Position numbers and translations under genes: made by a program
Source of the DNA: Comamonadaceae bacterium
Lineage (GTDB): Bacteria; Pseudomonadota; Gammaproteobacteria; Burkholderiales; Burkholderiaceae_C
Direction of reading: 5' to 3'
Length of the DNA: 64,000 bases
Assembly (NCBI GenBank): GCA_947373185.1
Contig: CANBWP010000006.1
Location: forward strand, 42,714 to 106,713
The notes under the pieces: model-generated
The model's input: the letters and a program-made list of their open reading frames with translations, nothing else
Told to the model about the DNA's origin: nothing
Database searches by the model: none
Shown here: one piece after another, positions 44,578 through 54,347 of the stretch
How positions within the stretch are numbered: position 1 is the first letter of the stretch
Layout: every line of letters begins with the position of its first letter

Positions 44578-44991
44578 TTATTTGGCAAACAAACTGGCAG
44601 GGTTGGCAAAGGCTTTGAACTCAACAGCATTGCCGCAAGGGTCCAAGAAGAACATGGTGGCTTGCTCACCCACTTGGCCTTTGAATCGAATGTGCGGCTC
44701 AATGACAAACTGAATGCCCGCCTGCTTCAATTTTTCGGCCAAGGCTTCCCACTGCCCCATTTCCATCACCAAACCAAAGTGTCTGACGGGCACGTTGTCA
44801 CCATCAACAGCGCTGGTGTTGTGGTGCCCTGCTTCAGAAGGGCTGAGGTGGGCCACAATTTGATGGCCATAGAAATTGAAATCTATCCAATCTTCGCTGG
44901 AGCGGCCTTCCGGACAGCCCAACAAGTCGCCATAGAAAGCTCTGGCTTTGGCCAAAGAAGTCACTGGAAAAGCCAAGTGAAAAGGTTGCAT
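44578..44991 (-). CDS. VOC-family (glyoxalase/extradiol dioxygenase fold) protein
   Basis: A 137-residue protein with two beta-alpha-beta-beta-beta modules. Phrases [45 protein letters not shown] and [34 protein letters not shown] match the VOC fold, with [12 protein letters not shown] giving the conserved metal-ligand Glu near the end. The reaction is not determinable. Only 38 bases downstream of the dienelactone-hydrolase stop, so probably in one unit with it. Confidence 0.85.
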   Translation of the reverse strand: MQPFHLAFPVTSLAKARAFYGDLLGCPEGRSSEDWIDFNFYGHQIVAHLSPSEAGHHNTSAVDGDNVPVRHFGLVMEMGQWEALAEKLKQAGIQFVIEPHIRFKGQVGEQATMFFLDPCGNAVEFKAFANPASLFAK

Positions 44992-45029
44992 GAGTGTCTC
45001 GTCAATAGGGTTGAATCAAAAAAAGCGAA

Positions 45030-45923
45030 TTAAGATTTTAGAGTCCGATTGAACAGCGCCAGCGTACGCTCCCAAGACAGATCGGCAGCCACTTGGTTGA
45101 AGCGCGGCGTCGAGTTGTTGTGAAAACCATGCTGGGTGCCGGCATACGTGTGTGCCTGCGCTGGCGTGCCGTTGGCTTTCAAACTGGTTTCAAAAGGTGC
45201 CCAAGTGGCATTGATACGGGGATCGTTTTCGGCAAAGTGCAACACCAACTCGGCTTTGATCTTGCCCACCTTGTCCGCCGCAGGGGCCAAACCATAATAA
45301 GGCGCAGCGGCTTGCACCTGCTTGCCCAATTCGGCAGCCAGCTCATTGGTGATGCCACCGCCCCAGCAGAATCCGGTCAGGCCCAATTTGCCAGAAGACA
45401 GTGCATGGTTTTTGACAAACAGCGCGCTGTTGAGCATGTCGGTCTGAAGCTTGGCGGGGTTGAGGCCATCCTGCAATTTTTTGCCATCGTCGTCATTGCC
45501 GGGATAGCCGCCCACAGGGTACAAGCCGTCTGGTGCCAGGGCCAAAAAGCCGGCAGTGGCCAAACGTCTGGCCACGTCTTCAATGTAGGGGTTCAAACCA
45601 CGGTTTTCGTGAATGACCAACACAGCAGGGCATGGGGTGACCGTCGTTGAAACAGGTTGCGCCAAATAACCCCGCATCTCACCAGAGCTGCCCCCTGGCG
45701 ATGCGTACTTCACATAATTGGCTTTGATTCTGGGGTCGGTAAAGGAGATGGTCTGCGCGTTGGCGTACCTTGGAAACAAGGCCTGCGCCATGGCCATGCC
45801 CCCCACCAAGATGGCGCCGGCCTTGGCCATGAATTCGCGGCGGTCCATGGCACCATGGCAGTACTCGTCATACAAGGCGTAAATACGAGGGTCAATTTCT
45901 TGATCAGGCAACGTGGCGGTCAT
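45030..45923 (-). CDS. Tat-exported dienelactone hydrolase-family protein
   Basis: A 297-residue alpha/beta hydrolase. Residues 27-60 look like a twin-arginine signal (DRREFMAKAGAILVGGMAMAQALFPRYANAQ) after an unusually long N-region. The nucleophile elbow is GFCWGGG, with the Cys of the dienelactone-hydrolase type, and later Asp (ENDPRINATW) and His (TQHGFHNNS) complete the triad. Family members open dienelactones in chlorocatechol breakdown, but many Tat-exported ones have unknown esters as substrates. Upstream of the VOC gene. Confidence 0.88.
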   Translation of the reverse strand: MTATLPDQEIDPRIYALYDEYCHGAMDRREFMAKAGAILVGGMAMAQALFPRYANAQTISFTDPRIKANYVKYASPGGSSGEMRGYLAQPVSTTVTPCPAVLVIHENRGLNPYIEDVARRLATAGFLALAPDGLYPVGGYPGNDDDGKKLQDGLNPAKLQTDMLNSALFVKNHALSSGKLGLTGFCWGGGITNELAAELGKQVQAAAPYYGLAPAADKVGKIKAELVLHFAENDPRINATWAPFETSLKANGTPAQAHTYAGTQHGFHNNSTPRFNQVAADLSWERTLALFNRTLKS

Positions 45924-46012
45924 GTTTCTCTCCTGTAAAAGGCCATGTTAATGCAATCTAAATGACCCTGCAGGCAATTGAGCGCATCGCCCCACGCCAC
46001 TCAAGTGACTTT

Positions 46013-46243
46013 ATGATGAAGCCTTCACCAAGCTTTTGCATTGCATATCAAGTGGCAAGTTCTCCCTCTCCTTCAGATCCCGTGAATTGCTGGAAGTGCA
46101 TGCACTTTGCGACCAGCTGGGACCCCAAACTGCCCTACAGTTGCAAAAAACTGGGCTTCAAGTCACAAACCTTGCCTTGCATTCAAGTCTTGAATTTGGA
46201 TGGTCGCCCCTGCATGGGTTTCACACCCAAAGCCGTCAAGTAA
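46013..46243 (+). CDS. Small Cys-rich protein of unknown function
   Basis: About 76 residues from ATG at 46013 (the frame is open further upstream to 45962, and the start is uncertain since no good Shine-Dalgarno is seen). The C-terminal half contains NCWKCMHFATSWDPKLPYSC, KKLGFKSQTLPC and DGRPCMGFTPK, i.e. a C-x2-C ... C ... C ... C pattern that looks like a small metal-binding fold. I recall similar short proteins in other Proteobacteria with the pattern C-x2-C-x-H-[FY]-x3-WD, but cannot name a family. It lies between the hydrolase and the efflux adaptor genes. Confidence 0.5.
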   Translation: MMKPSPSFCIAYQVASSPSPSDPVNCWKCMHFATSWDPKLPYSCKKLGFKSQTLPCIQVLNLDGRPCMGFTPKAVK

Positions 46244-46324
46244 TTCCGCCAAGATTGACCTTCGTCAAGTGACGTGTGCATCGCCGCACCTGGAATGCTT
46301 GCGAACAGAAGATGCAGCCGTATC

Positions 46325-47575
46325 ATGAAATCAATCATGACCCTGCTCCCAAACATCCGCCAGGCCCTCCAAAAGCGCAGCCTTCAAATTGGCATCGCTG
46401 TTGGCCTTTTCGCTGTCTCAGCACTTGTCTACCAATTTGTTTGGCAAGGCCCAGAGGTGGTGGTCGCGGAGGTGGTGCAAAAAGACTTTGTCCAAACCGT
46501 GGTGGCCAGTGGGCACGTCGAAAACCCACACCGCATTGATCTAGGCGCACAGGTCACAGGCACTGTGGCCCATGTGCCCGTGCAAGAAGGCCAAAGTGTC
46601 AAGGCGGGCCAAGTTCTGATCCAACTGGAAAGCTCTGAAATGCTAGCTGCGCTGCAACAGGCCAAGGCCGCGTTGCAACAAGCCGAGGCCAAACTGCGAC
46701 AGCTGCGCGAAGTGCAAGTGCCGGTTGCAACGCATGCGCTGACGCAAGCCCTTGTGAACCACGCCACCAGCAAAAACGCCTTGCTGCGTGCACAAGAATT
46801 GTTCAGCAAAGGCTTTGTTGGCCAAGCTGCCTTGGACGAGGCTAAACGGGCTGAGCTGGTTTCGCAGTCGCAGGTTTTGAGTTTGCAAGAACAACTGGCC
46901 AGTCTGAAACCCAGCGGCAGCGACTTCTTTGCGGCACAAGCCAACTTGGCGCAAGCGCAAGCCGGTGCAGCGCTTGCCACATCGCGCTTGCGCTACGCAC
47001 GCATCATTGCGCCCGTCGAGGGCACTTTGATTTTGCGCAATGTCGAGTCTGGCGATGTGGTTCAACCGGGCAAGGTCTTGATGGTCTTGTCACCCATTGG
47101 CGCCACCCAATTGGTGGTACAAATTGACGAAAAACATTTGCGCCAACTCAAATTGGGGCAAAGCGCGAGGGCCTCGGCAGATGCCTTCAGTGCAGAACAA
47201 TTTTCAGCCAGTCTGAGCTTTATCAATCCAGGTGTCGATGCGCAACGGGGATCTGTCACCATCAAACTCACGGTGCAAGATCCTCCGACCTATTTACAAC
47301 AAGACATGACGGTCTCATTGAACATTGAAGTGGCAAACCGTCCTCATGCTGTTTTGGTGAGCACTGAAGCCATTCATGACATCGACAAAGCACCATGGGT
47401 TCAAAAAGTTGTGAAGGGCCGTGTTGTGAACCAAGCCATTCAATTGGGACTTCGCGGTACTACGCATTGTGAAGTTTTAGCAGGCTTATCACCGGGCGAC
47501 CTGACCCTGCGAGATGGCCCATTGGTCAAAGAAAATTCGCGCATCCGAGTCAAACGGCTGGCAGACAAGTCATGA
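46325..47575 (+). CDS. Membrane-fusion (HlyD/MacA-type) efflux adaptor
   Basis: A 416-residue periplasmic adaptor anchored by one N-terminal helix (about 17-37). Lipoyl-like halves are HRIDLGAQVTGTVAHVPVQEGQSVKAGQVLIQLES and RIIAPVEGTLILRNVESGDVVQPGKVLM, flanking an alpha-helical hairpin of about 100 residues rich in Gln/Ala. The C-terminal beta-barrel and membrane-proximal domain follow. It overlaps the permease gene by four bases, and with the permease and ATPase forms a MacAB-like exporter. The ATG at MKSIMTLLP is chosen; MTLLP four codons later is also possible. Confidence 0.88.
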   Translation: MKSIMTLLPNIRQALQKRSLQIGIAVGLFAVSALVYQFVWQGPEVVVAEVVQKDFVQTVVASGHVENPHRIDLGAQVTGTVAHVPVQEGQSVKAGQVLIQLESSEMLAALQQAKAALQQAEAKLRQLREVQVPVATHALTQALVNHATSKNALLRAQELFSKGFVGQAALDEAKRAELVSQSQVLSLQEQLASLKPSGSDFFAAQANLAQAQAGAALATSRLRYARIIAPVEGTLILRNVESGDVVQPGKVLMVLSPIGATQLVVQIDEKHLRQLKLGQSARASADAFSAEQFSASLSFINPGVDAQRGSVTIKLTVQDPPTYLQQDMTVSLNIEVANRPHAVLVSTEAIHDIDKAPWVQKVVKGRVVNQAIQLGLRGTTHCEVLAGLSPGDLTLRDGPLVKENSRIRVKRLADKS

Positions 47576-48855
47576 GTCTCTTGCCTGAACGGCCTGGATC
47601 GTCAACGGCGATTGATCAGGGCATTTCCCCCTGGATCCCCTTTGAGTGGCTGGTGGCGATTCGGTTTTTGCGCGAAGGCAGAGTTCAAACCCTCTTCATC
47701 ATTGGCGGCGTTGCCATTGGGGTGGGGGTGATTGTGTTCATGTCGGCTTTGCTCAGTGGTCTGCAAGCCAACTTTGTCAAACGCGTATTGACGGGTCAGG
47801 CCCACATACAGTTGTTACCCCCCAAGGAAGTTTCCCGCATCCTGCCCTCGCGTCTTGGGGCATTGGCACAGCAAGACCACATTGTTCAAGCGCCGCTGCA
47901 GCGTGCCAAAAGCATCGATCAATGGCAAAGCCTCTCCGAACAAATTCTAGCCATGCCTGAAGTCAATGTGGTGTCGCCTACCGTCTCAGGCTCTGCCTTC
48001 GCGGTCAGAGGTGCGGCCAGTAGAGCCATCAGCTTGGTCGGTGTCGAGCCTGATTTGTACTTTCAGATTGTTCCCATGGCCGACAAAATGGTCAAAGGTT
48101 CTGCCAGCATCACTGTCAACGACATTCTGATTGGTACCGAATTGGCCAATGATTTGGGCTTGACCGTCGGCGATAAGTTACGGGTGACTGCGGCCAATGG
48201 CAATGCCAATACTTTTTTGGTCAGTGGCATTTTTGATTTGGGCAACAAAGCCGCCAACGCTCGGACAAGCATGATGGCCATTCGATCCGCGCAAAGTTTG
48301 TTGGGCCTGGTTGGGGGCGTCACCTCATTGGACATCACCGTGCATGATGTTTATGCCGCCGAAATTGTGGCGCAAAAGATCACAAAGCAGACAGGCGTTC
48401 AGGCAGACAGCTGGATCAAAACCAATGAGCAATTTTTCACAGCCGTGAATGCACAAACCACCGCCAACACCGCCATTCGTTTGTTTGTTGGTTTGTCAGT
48501 GGCCTTTGGCATTGCCAGTGTGCTGGTCGTGTCTGTGGTGCAAAAGTCAAGAGAGATTGGCATCCTGAGAGCCATGGGCATTACCCGCGGGCAAATCATG
48601 CGGATCTTCTTGTTGCAAGGCGGGTTGCTCGGTTTTGGGGGTTCTTTGGCCGGATCACTTTTGGGATTTTTGGGGTTGATGCTTTGGCAGCAATTGGAAA
48701 AAAATCCCGATGGCAGCGTCATGTTTGCCATGACACTGGCGCCTTCACTGTTTTTGACAGCCTTGGCTTTGGCCAGCCTGACGGGACTGATCGCATCCTA
48801 TGCGCCCGCCTTGCGCGCCGCCAAACTAGACCCTGTGGTGGCCATCCGTGGATAA
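47572..48855 (+). CDS. ABC transporter permease, MacB/LolC-E type
   Basis: A 427-residue inner-membrane protein: one helix near the N-terminus ([26 protein letters not shown] at about 40-66), a large periplasmic domain (about 70-285) and three C-terminal helices. The FtsX-like region reads [32 protein letters not shown]. This is the mechanotransmission topology. The ATPase is on a separate chain, encoded next, unlike fused MacB. Possible cargo: lipoproteins, siderophores or small molecules. Confidence 0.9.
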   Translation: MSLLPERPGSSTAIDQGISPWIPFEWLVAIRFLREGRVQTLFIIGGVAIGVGVIVFMSALLSGLQANFVKRVLTGQAHIQLLPPKEVSRILPSRLGALAQQDHIVQAPLQRAKSIDQWQSLSEQILAMPEVNVVSPTVSGSAFAVRGAASRAISLVGVEPDLYFQIVPMADKMVKGSASITVNDILIGTELANDLGLTVGDKLRVTAANGNANTFLVSGIFDLGNKAANARTSMMAIRSAQSLLGLVGGVTSLDITVHDVYAAEIVAQKITKQTGVQADSWIKTNEQFFTAVNAQTTANTAIRLFVGLSVAFGIASVLVVSVVQKSREIGILRAMGITRGQIMRIFLLQGGLLGFGGSLAGSLLGFLGLMLWQQLEKNPDGSVMFAMTLAPSLFLTALALASLTGLIASYAPALRAAKLDPVVAIRG

Positions 48856-49543
48856 ACCAGAAACATCTGTGCCTGTAGTGCACCTCACACAAGTTTGCAA
48901 ATCTTTCAATGTGGGGCAACCCAATGAGATTGAAATTTTGCACCGCATTGACCTGCAACTCGGGCGTGGCGAATTTTGTGCCGTCATGGGCCCCTCTGGC
49001 TCGGGCAAAAGCACCCTGCTCAACATCATTGGCTTGCTTGACCGTCCCACCCAAGGCCAACTCACCCTCAACGGCGAAGAAACCACGATGCTGGGTGACC
49101 AAGAATTGACCAGACTGCGTGGCCACGCGATTGGTTTTGTCTTTCAACATCACCACCTGCTGAGCGCCTTCACAGCGTTGGAGAACGTCATGATGCCCAT
49201 GATCGGCTCGAAGGGGTTTTGCACGCCCGAGATCAGTGCCCGCGCCTTGCACTTGCTGGAGAGCGTCGATTTAGGCCCTATGCGCCATCAACCTTCTGGC
49301 AGCATGTCGGGGGGCCAGCAACAGCGTGTGGCTGTGGCACGTGCCTTGGCCATGAACCCGGCCTTGCTTTTGGCCGATGAACCCACTGGCAACTTGGACA
49401 CCCAAAGTGCCGATGCTGTGTTCGATCTGCTAAGGCGAGTGAGCCACGAGCAAGGCACGTCGGTGCTGTTTGTCACACACAACCCAGAACTGGCTGAGCG
49501 GTGTGACAAAACCATCCAAGTGGTGGATGGTCGTGTGATTTAG
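48848..49543 (+). CDS. ABC transporter ATP-binding protein, LolD/MacB type
   Basis: A 231-residue ATPase starting at GTG and overlapping the permease by eight bases. Walker [23 protein letters not shown], signature [19 protein letters not shown], Walker [19 protein letters not shown]-loop [16 protein letters not shown]. The phrases match the LolD/MacB-like group that powers export with an FtsX-type permease. Its stop overlaps the convergent hydrolase stop. Confidence 0.93.
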   Translation: MDKPETSVPVVHLTQVCKSFNVGQPNEIEILHRIDLQLGRGEFCAVMGPSGSGKSTLLNIIGLLDRPTQGQLTLNGEETTMLGDQELTRLRGHAIGFVFQHHHLLSAFTALENVMMPMIGSKGFCTPEISARALHLLESVDLGPMRHQPSGSMSGGQQQRVAVARALAMNPALLLADEPTGNLDTQSADAVFDLLRRVSHEQGTSVLFVTHNPELAERCDKTIQVVDGRVI

Positions 49544-50616
49544 CCTAAATAAACTGGCTTGGGTTGATCAAAGAAGTTTTCCAAAATGCTTTGAACCATG
49601 GCCAAGTTCTTCTCGTGCAAGCTGGAGTGCGCAATGCCAGGCATCACCACAAACCGTTTGTTCGGATTGGGCAACTTGGAGAAGTAGCTCAGGAGGTCGT
49701 TGATGTTGGCGATGCCATCAAATTGGCCACGCATCATCATGACAGCTGCCTTCATTTTCTCGGGCTGGCAAACAGGCAAGTTGATGGACATGTCGATGTA
49801 CGAGCCCGTTGGCACGGAGGAGTCCAGCTTCAAAATTTCATCGGCAAAGGCTTTCACCACATCGTCATCGGCGGTGCCTGGATGATCACGGGTAAAAATA
49901 CTTTCAATCATGGCGTGGTCAATGGGACGGCGATTGGTGGCCTTCCATTCATCGATGCGCTTTCTGCGGTTTGCCAAGGTTGGGCTGCCCTCACCTGTCC
50001 AGACAAAGGCGTCCAGCGCAATGCGTTCGACGCGTTCAGGGAAACGCTCGGAAAACAAAGCCGCTTTGAGCGCGCCGGAGGACAAGCCATACAACATCAA
50101 TTGCTTTTGACCGGTGGCTTTCAAAATGTATTCACTGACAGCAGCCAAGTCATCTGCGCCATTGGAGATGTCGAAATTGATGTTGCGTGATTTGCTGGAG
50201 CGGCCATAACCTTCATTGTCCAAACACCAGGTGTCAAAACCCAAGCGCGCGAAGTGGTCCATCAAAGAATATTGGGGTTTGCCGGGCACTTGCAAATCAA
50301 ATACGGGGGTGCCGGCCATGGAAGAGCCATGCACAAACAAGATGATGCCTTTGCTGGGCTTTTTGGCCGCAGAAGCCAAAGTCTTGCGCCAAATGAACAA
50401 CTTCAGCGACTCACCATCCGCACGCTTGATGGCCCAGTGCTCTTCGCCCTTTAACTTGCCACCCTTGTGCTTGGCCGCCTCGGTGGCCGCCTGCGATTCG
50501 GAAGCCAGCAATGCGCCGCCGGTCAAAGTCGCGCCGGCCTTTAAAAAACGACGACGGGCTGTAGGGCCTGATTGAACAGTCTCAGATGCGAGTTTTGAAT
50601 CAGTTGCTGAAGTCAT
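49540..50616 (-). CDS. Tat-exported alpha/beta hydrolase
   Basis: A 358-residue hydrolase. The N-terminus has a twin-arginine-type signal: [25 protein letters not shown], with the RRxFLK motif. HGSSMAG is the oxyanion-hole region, the nucleophile elbow is [11 protein letters not shown] (G-x-S-x-G), and a C-terminal His is in [13 protein letters not shown]. Substrate unknown. The ATG at [11 protein letters not shown] is chosen because the in-frame upstream extension lacks family resemblance. Convergent with the exporter ATPase, stops overlapping. Confidence 0.87.
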   Translation of the reverse strand: MTSATDSKLASETVQSGPTARRRFLKAGATLTGGALLASESQAATEAAKHKGGKLKGEEHWAIKRADGESLKLFIWRKTLASAAKKPSKGIILFVHGSSMAGTPVFDLQVPGKPQYSLMDHFARLGFDTWCLDNEGYGRSSKSRNINFDISNGADDLAAVSEYILKATGQKQLMLYGLSSGALKAALFSERFPERVERIALDAFVWTGEGSPTLANRRKRIDEWKATNRRPIDHAMIESIFTRDHPGTADDDVVKAFADEILKLDSSVPTGSYIDMSINLPVCQPEKMKAAVMMMRGQFDGIANINDLLSYFSKLPNPNKRFVVMPGIAHSSLHEKNLAMVQSILENFFDQPKPVYLG

Positions 50617-50822
50617 GCTTGTCTCATTGGTTTTAGGGATCACATGCCAATCAAAGCAATTGATTGGCGCCAAGCTGGTTTGTAACCCAAAGTCCGCCAT
50701 GAAGCCAATCAAAAGCCACCCGCCGTGAGCTCCCCTCTAGGGTCTTATGAGAAAAATCGACTGTTCGCAAAGCCAATCAAGTACTTGCAATTCGACGAAA
50801 TTTTTTGCCTAATGAAATTGTC

Positions 50823-51323
50823 ATGAAATCCCGAACACTCAGCTTCTTTTTTCTGGTGCTCATGGTCTGCGCCCTCGTTTTTGTGCTGACCAGCGCCGCG
50901 ACCCTGCCACCCCGTTTGGCGTCGCACTTTGACCTTTCTGGCACGCCCAACGGGTGGATGAGCCCCTCCGAGTATTTACCCCTCATGTTGGGGGTTTTGA
51001 CACTGATCCCCGGACTTTTGTGGTCCCTGCCCTTGTTTCTGCATCGACTGCCGCTACAACTGATCAACCTGCCCCATCGGGACTATTGGTTTGCGCCCGA
51101 AAGAGCGGCGGAAAGCTTGCAGGCATTGCAAATTTACATGCGCACCATGGCTTGTTTTTTGGTGCTATTTTTGACCGATGTGCACTGGCAAGTTGTTCAA
51201 GCCAATCGACATGAGCCGCCGCAGCTGTCTGGCGCTGGCATGGGCATCGGTTTGATCGTTTTTCTCATAGCATCTGGCATTTGGTCGCTTCAGATGCACA
51301 GGCGCTTTCGAAAGCCTGCCTAG
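50823..51323 (+). CDS. DUF1648-domain membrane protein
   Basis: A 166-residue protein with about four helices. LPPRLASHFDLSGTPNGWMSPSEYL at about 26-50 is the DUF1648 signature. The first helix is SFFFLVLMVCALVFVLTSAA. Domain function unknown; related proteins include SdpI-like immunity proteins, but nothing here shows a toxin partner. The ATG at MKSRTLSFF is chosen. An upstream in-frame start six codons earlier is possible. Confidence 0.75.
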   Translation: MKSRTLSFFFLVLMVCALVFVLTSAATLPPRLASHFDLSGTPNGWMSPSEYLPLMLGVLTLIPGLLWSLPLFLHRLPLQLINLPHRDYWFAPERAAESLQALQIYMRTMACFLVLFLTDVHWQVVQANRHEPPQLSGAGMGIGLIVFLIASGIWSLQMHRRFRKPA

Positions 51324-51394
51324 AATGGACAGACCCAAGCCTTTGGCTTGCTCGCCCCCGATTTTCCCCTAGCGTTTTACCCTTGAGGTCCTCC

Positions 51395-52384
51395 ATGACA
51401 CAAATTGTTCGCAACACCTTGGCCCAATGCCTGGCCGGATTGAGCATGACATTGGCCCTGCTGCCCGCCAGCGCCGCCGAAACTGACTATCCCAACAAAC
51501 CAGTCTCCTTTGTGGTGGCCTATGCGCCGGGCGGCCAAGGCGATGTGTTTGCAAGGCTGGTCAGTGAAAAGCTCAGCACCGTTTACAAGCAATCGGTCAT
51601 CGTGGACAACAAGCCCGGTGTGTCCGGCACCATTGGCACGCGCTACGTGGCCAAAGCTAAGAACGATGGTTACACCTTGCTGCTGGGCCAAACCGGTGAA
51701 ATCACTGTCAATCGCCTATTGGTCAAAGACATGGGCTACGACCCCATGAAAGAGTTGGTCCCTGTCGTGCTCATTGGCAATGCGCCCTTGGTCATGTTGG
51801 CACCTGCTGACGCCCCCTACAACACGGTGGCTGAATTCATTCAACAAGCCAAAGCCAAACCAGATCAATTCAGTTACGGCTCTGTGGGCGCGGGGACACC
51901 TGGCCACCTTTCGGCAGTAGCCTTGGGACTGGGTGCCAAAATCAACATGGTGCACATTCCCTACAAAGGCGTGGGCCCGCTTTTAACCGACTTGATGGCC
52001 GGTCGCTTGCAGGCATTTTTCAGCAGCGCATCCGCCGCCATGCCCCAAATCAAAGGGGGCAAACTCAAAGCGCTTGCCGTCACAACGCCAAAGCGCATGA
52101 GTTCCTTGCCCCAAGTCCCCACCGTGGCTGAGTCTGGCCTGCCTGGTTTCAGCTACACCTTGTGGGGCGGCTTGTTTGCCCCAGTGGGCACGCCTGACCA
52201 TGTGATTGACAGCTTGAACAAAGAAGTGAATCAAATTTTGGCCATGCCCGACATCAAGGCGCGCTTGGATGCGGACAATGTCTCTGTGCCCAAAAACACC
52301 CCCGCTGAATTTGCGGACTATGTGAAGTCCGAAGCTGCCAAATTTGAAAAGCTGGTCAAAGACGCCAACATCAAAGCCGATTAA
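51395..52384 (+). CDS. Tripartite tricarboxylate transporter-type solute-binding protein (TctC/Bug family)
   Basis: A 329-residue periplasmic binding protein. Signal peptide about 1-26 (cleaved near ASAAE), then DYPNKPVSFVVAYAPGGQGDVFARLVSEKL and VVDNKPGVSGTIGTRYVAKAKNDGYTLLLGQTG, the two-helix anion-binding pattern of Bug proteins. Later phrases GVGPLLTDLMAGRLQAFFSSASAAMPQIKGGKLKALAVTTPKR and VPTVAESGLPGFSYTLWGGLFAPVGTP are diagnostic. No TctA/TctB membrane subunits are nearby, as is usual for the many orphan Bug genes of Burkholderiales. Followed by two catabolic genes, suggesting the ligand is their substrate. Confidence 0.92.
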   Translation: MTQIVRNTLAQCLAGLSMTLALLPASAAETDYPNKPVSFVVAYAPGGQGDVFARLVSEKLSTVYKQSVIVDNKPGVSGTIGTRYVAKAKNDGYTLLLGQTGEITVNRLLVKDMGYDPMKELVPVVLIGNAPLVMLAPADAPYNTVAEFIQQAKAKPDQFSYGSVGAGTPGHLSAVALGLGAKINMVHIPYKGVGPLLTDLMAGRLQAFFSSASAAMPQIKGGKLKALAVTTPKRMSSLPQVPTVAESGLPGFSYTLWGGLFAPVGTPDHVIDSLNKEVNQILAMPDIKARLDADNVSVPKNTPAEFADYVKSEAAKFEKLVKDANIKAD

Positions 52385-52413
52385 TTCCAACTGACTCTGA
52401 GAACAACTTCCAA

Positions 52414-53475
52414 ATGAAAATCGTCGTACTGCCAGGTGATGGCATCGGTCCCGAGACCATGGCTGTGACCGTGGACATCCTGAACACAGTGTCCCAAAAA
52501 TACGCCTTGCAACTTGAGTTACAACATGACATTGCGGGCCACGCCAGTTTGAAAAAACATGGCGCTACCGTGACGGATGCCTTGCTGGAAAAAGTCAAAC
52601 AAGCCGATGGCTTGATGTTGGGCCCCATGGCCACTTATGACTTCAAGGACGAAGCCAAAGGTGAGATCAACCCCTCCATGTTTTTCAGAAAAAAACTGGA
52701 CCTGTATGCCAACATTCGCCCTTCTCGCACCTACAGCGGCGTGAAATCCATCACGACTGATTTCGATTTGATCGTGGTTCGTGAAAACACAGAAGGCTTT
52801 TATGCGGACCGCAACATGGCCGGTGGTAACGGCGAGATTTTGGTCACAGACGATGTCGGCATTTCCTTGCGGCGCATTACCTACAAATGCTGCGAACGGA
52901 TCGCTCGCAGCGCCTTTGAATTGGCCATGCAGCGCGGCAAACATGTGACACTGGTGCACAAGCACAATGTGCTCAAAATCACCGATGGCATCTTCCTCAA
53001 TGCTTGCCATGAAGTTGCCAAAGCGTTTCCTGAAGTCAAAGTCGATGATTTCATTGTGGACGCCATGATGGCCCACGTGGTCCGCAACCCTGCACGCTTT
53101 GATGTCATTGTGACCACCAACATGTTTGGCGACATTTTGTCTGATCTGACTGCGGAGTTGTCTGGAAGCTTAGGACTTGGCGGCTCATTGAATGCAGGCC
53201 ATGACCATGCCATGGGACAGGCGTCCCATGGCTCAGCCCCCGACATTGCCGGACAAGACGTGGCCAATCCCATCTCTAGCGTTTTGTCTGCGGCCATGCT
53301 CTTGCGCTGGCATGCGCAGCGAACAGGTCAAGCGGCCTATGCCAACGCAGCCTCAGCCATTGAAACGGCCATTGAACACTGTGTCGCCCAAGGACTGTCC
53401 ACCCGAGATGTTGGCGGCCGTTTGGGCACCAAGGCCACTGGCGAAGCGGTCATCGCTCAATTGCGCAAGGCATGA
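52414..53475 (+). CDS. Isocitrate/isopropylmalate-family dehydrogenase (substrate unassigned)
   Basis: A 353-residue beta-decarboxylating dehydrogenase. MKIVVLPGDGIGPETM at the N-terminus, substrate-loop FFRKKLDLYANIRPSRTY, IVVRENTEGFYADRN, and the catalytic/metal segments NVLKITDGIF, NMFGDILSDLTAEL and GSAPDIAGQDVANP are all intact. It differs from the tartrate-type enzyme at 5979-7064 (loop R-x3-L-D-L-Y rather than R-x3-D-Q-Y-I-N), so it acts on another 2-hydroxyacid such as isopropylmalate, homoisocitrate or a similar tricarboxylate; leuB function is doubtful given the operon. Overlaps the amidohydrolase start by four bases. Confidence 0.82.
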   Translation: MKIVVLPGDGIGPETMAVTVDILNTVSQKYALQLELQHDIAGHASLKKHGATVTDALLEKVKQADGLMLGPMATYDFKDEAKGEINPSMFFRKKLDLYANIRPSRTYSGVKSITTDFDLIVVRENTEGFYADRNMAGGNGEILVTDDVGISLRRITYKCCERIARSAFELAMQRGKHVTLVHKHNVLKITDGIFLNACHEVAKAFPEVKVDDFIVDAMMAHVVRNPARFDVIVTTNMFGDILSDLTAELSGSLGLGGSLNAGHDHAMGQASHGSAPDIAGQDVANPISSVLSAAMLLRWHAQRTGQAAYANAASAIETAIEHCVAQGLSTRDVGGRLGTKATGEAVIAQLRKA

Positions 53476-54347
53476 CATTCACGCCACACAGCGCGCAGCA
53501 TGCCAATTTGGGCTGCGACACGCATGTGCATGTCATTGGCCCTTTGGCCACGAATGCCATGGTTGCCGATCGACACTACACCCCGGGTCCAGCCTCCTGC
53601 CTTGATTTGAAGGCACACCTCGCAAGGCAGAACCTAGGACGGGTGGTCATCATCCAGCCCAGTGTCTATGGCACTGACAACAGCTGCCTCTTGGCTGCAC
53701 TGTCGGAATTGGGCCCGATGGCCTGCGGCATTGCGGTACTGGACAGGAACATTTCAAGTCTCGAACTGAGGCAACTCGATGCGCAAGGCATTCGCGGCAT
53801 TCGCTTGAACTTTGAAAGCTCGGCCAACCAAAGCATTGAACAATTGCAAGAAGCTCTGAGTTTTTGGGCGGCACGCATTCATGGTTTGGGCTGGCACATT
53901 CAGGTGTATGCCCCATTCGCTGTCACAGCCGCCTGCGACACCTGCATTGCCAACGTGTCTGTGCCTGTGGTCCTGGATCACTTTGCACTTTGGCCTGCGC
54001 CTAGCCAGACCCCCCAAGCTCAGAAGCGCATGTTTGAACTGTTTGAAGCTGGGCACATTTACATCAAGTTGTCTGCCAGCTATCGACAAACACAACTTGA
54101 ACCCAGCCAACTCACGGCCCTGGCGCATCGCTTGTTGAGCATGAGGCCCGATCGATTGCTGTGGGCCAGCGATTGGCCGCATACCAACCGTGAGCCAGGG
54201 GTTCACGCGCTCAGTGTCAGTCGCTACAGAGAGATTGGATCTCAGCAACTTCTCCATGAGAAAGCGGCTTGGCTTGAGACCGCCACGCAACAGCAGTGCG
54301 TCTTGATTGACAACCCGCAACAGCTGTACGGCTTTGAGACTACTTGA
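53472..54347 (+). CDS. Amidohydrolase-2 family hydrolase (2-pyrone-4,6-dicarboxylate hydrolase-like)
   Basis: A 291-residue TIM-barrel hydrolase. CDTHVHVIGPL at about 15-25 holds the H-x-H metal motif, RVVIIQPSVYGTDNSCLLAAL, IRGIRLNF, VPVVLDHFALWP and RLLWASDWPHTNREPG (C-terminal Asp) match the amidohydrolase-2 family, closest in feel to LigI-like 2-pyrone-4,6-dicarboxylate lactonases. This suggests lactone opening of a dicarboxylate or tricarboxylate, consistent with its operon partners (TctC-like binding protein and hydroxyacid dehydrogenase). Its 3-prime end overlaps convergent acyltransferase by eight bases. Confidence 0.85.
   Translation: MTFTPHSAQHANLGCDTHVHVIGPLATNAMVADRHYTPGPASCLDLKAHLARQNLGRVVIIQPSVYGTDNSCLLAALSELGPMACGIAVLDRNISSLELRQLDAQGIRGIRLNFESSANQSIEQLQEALSFWAARIHGLGWHIQVYAPFAVTAACDTCIANVSVPVVLDHFALWPAPSQTPQAQKRMFELFEAGHIYIKLSASYRQTQLEPSQLTALAHRLLSMRPDRLLWASDWPHTNREPGVHALSVSRYREIGSQQLLHEKAAWLETATQQQCVLIDNPQQLYGFETT

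Noticed and set aside
46036..46048. Another TGC-N3-GCA match (TGCATTGCA) like the phasin sites.
   Set aside because: It lies inside the Cys-rich reading frame and lacks the flanking ATGC...ACAA bases shared by the two phasin sites, so it is most likely chance.
50823..51323. DUF1648 protein as the immunity half of a toxin-immunity pair (SdpI-like).
   Set aside because: It contains only the DUF1648 part, and no small secreted toxin-like gene or SdpA/B genes lie nearby.
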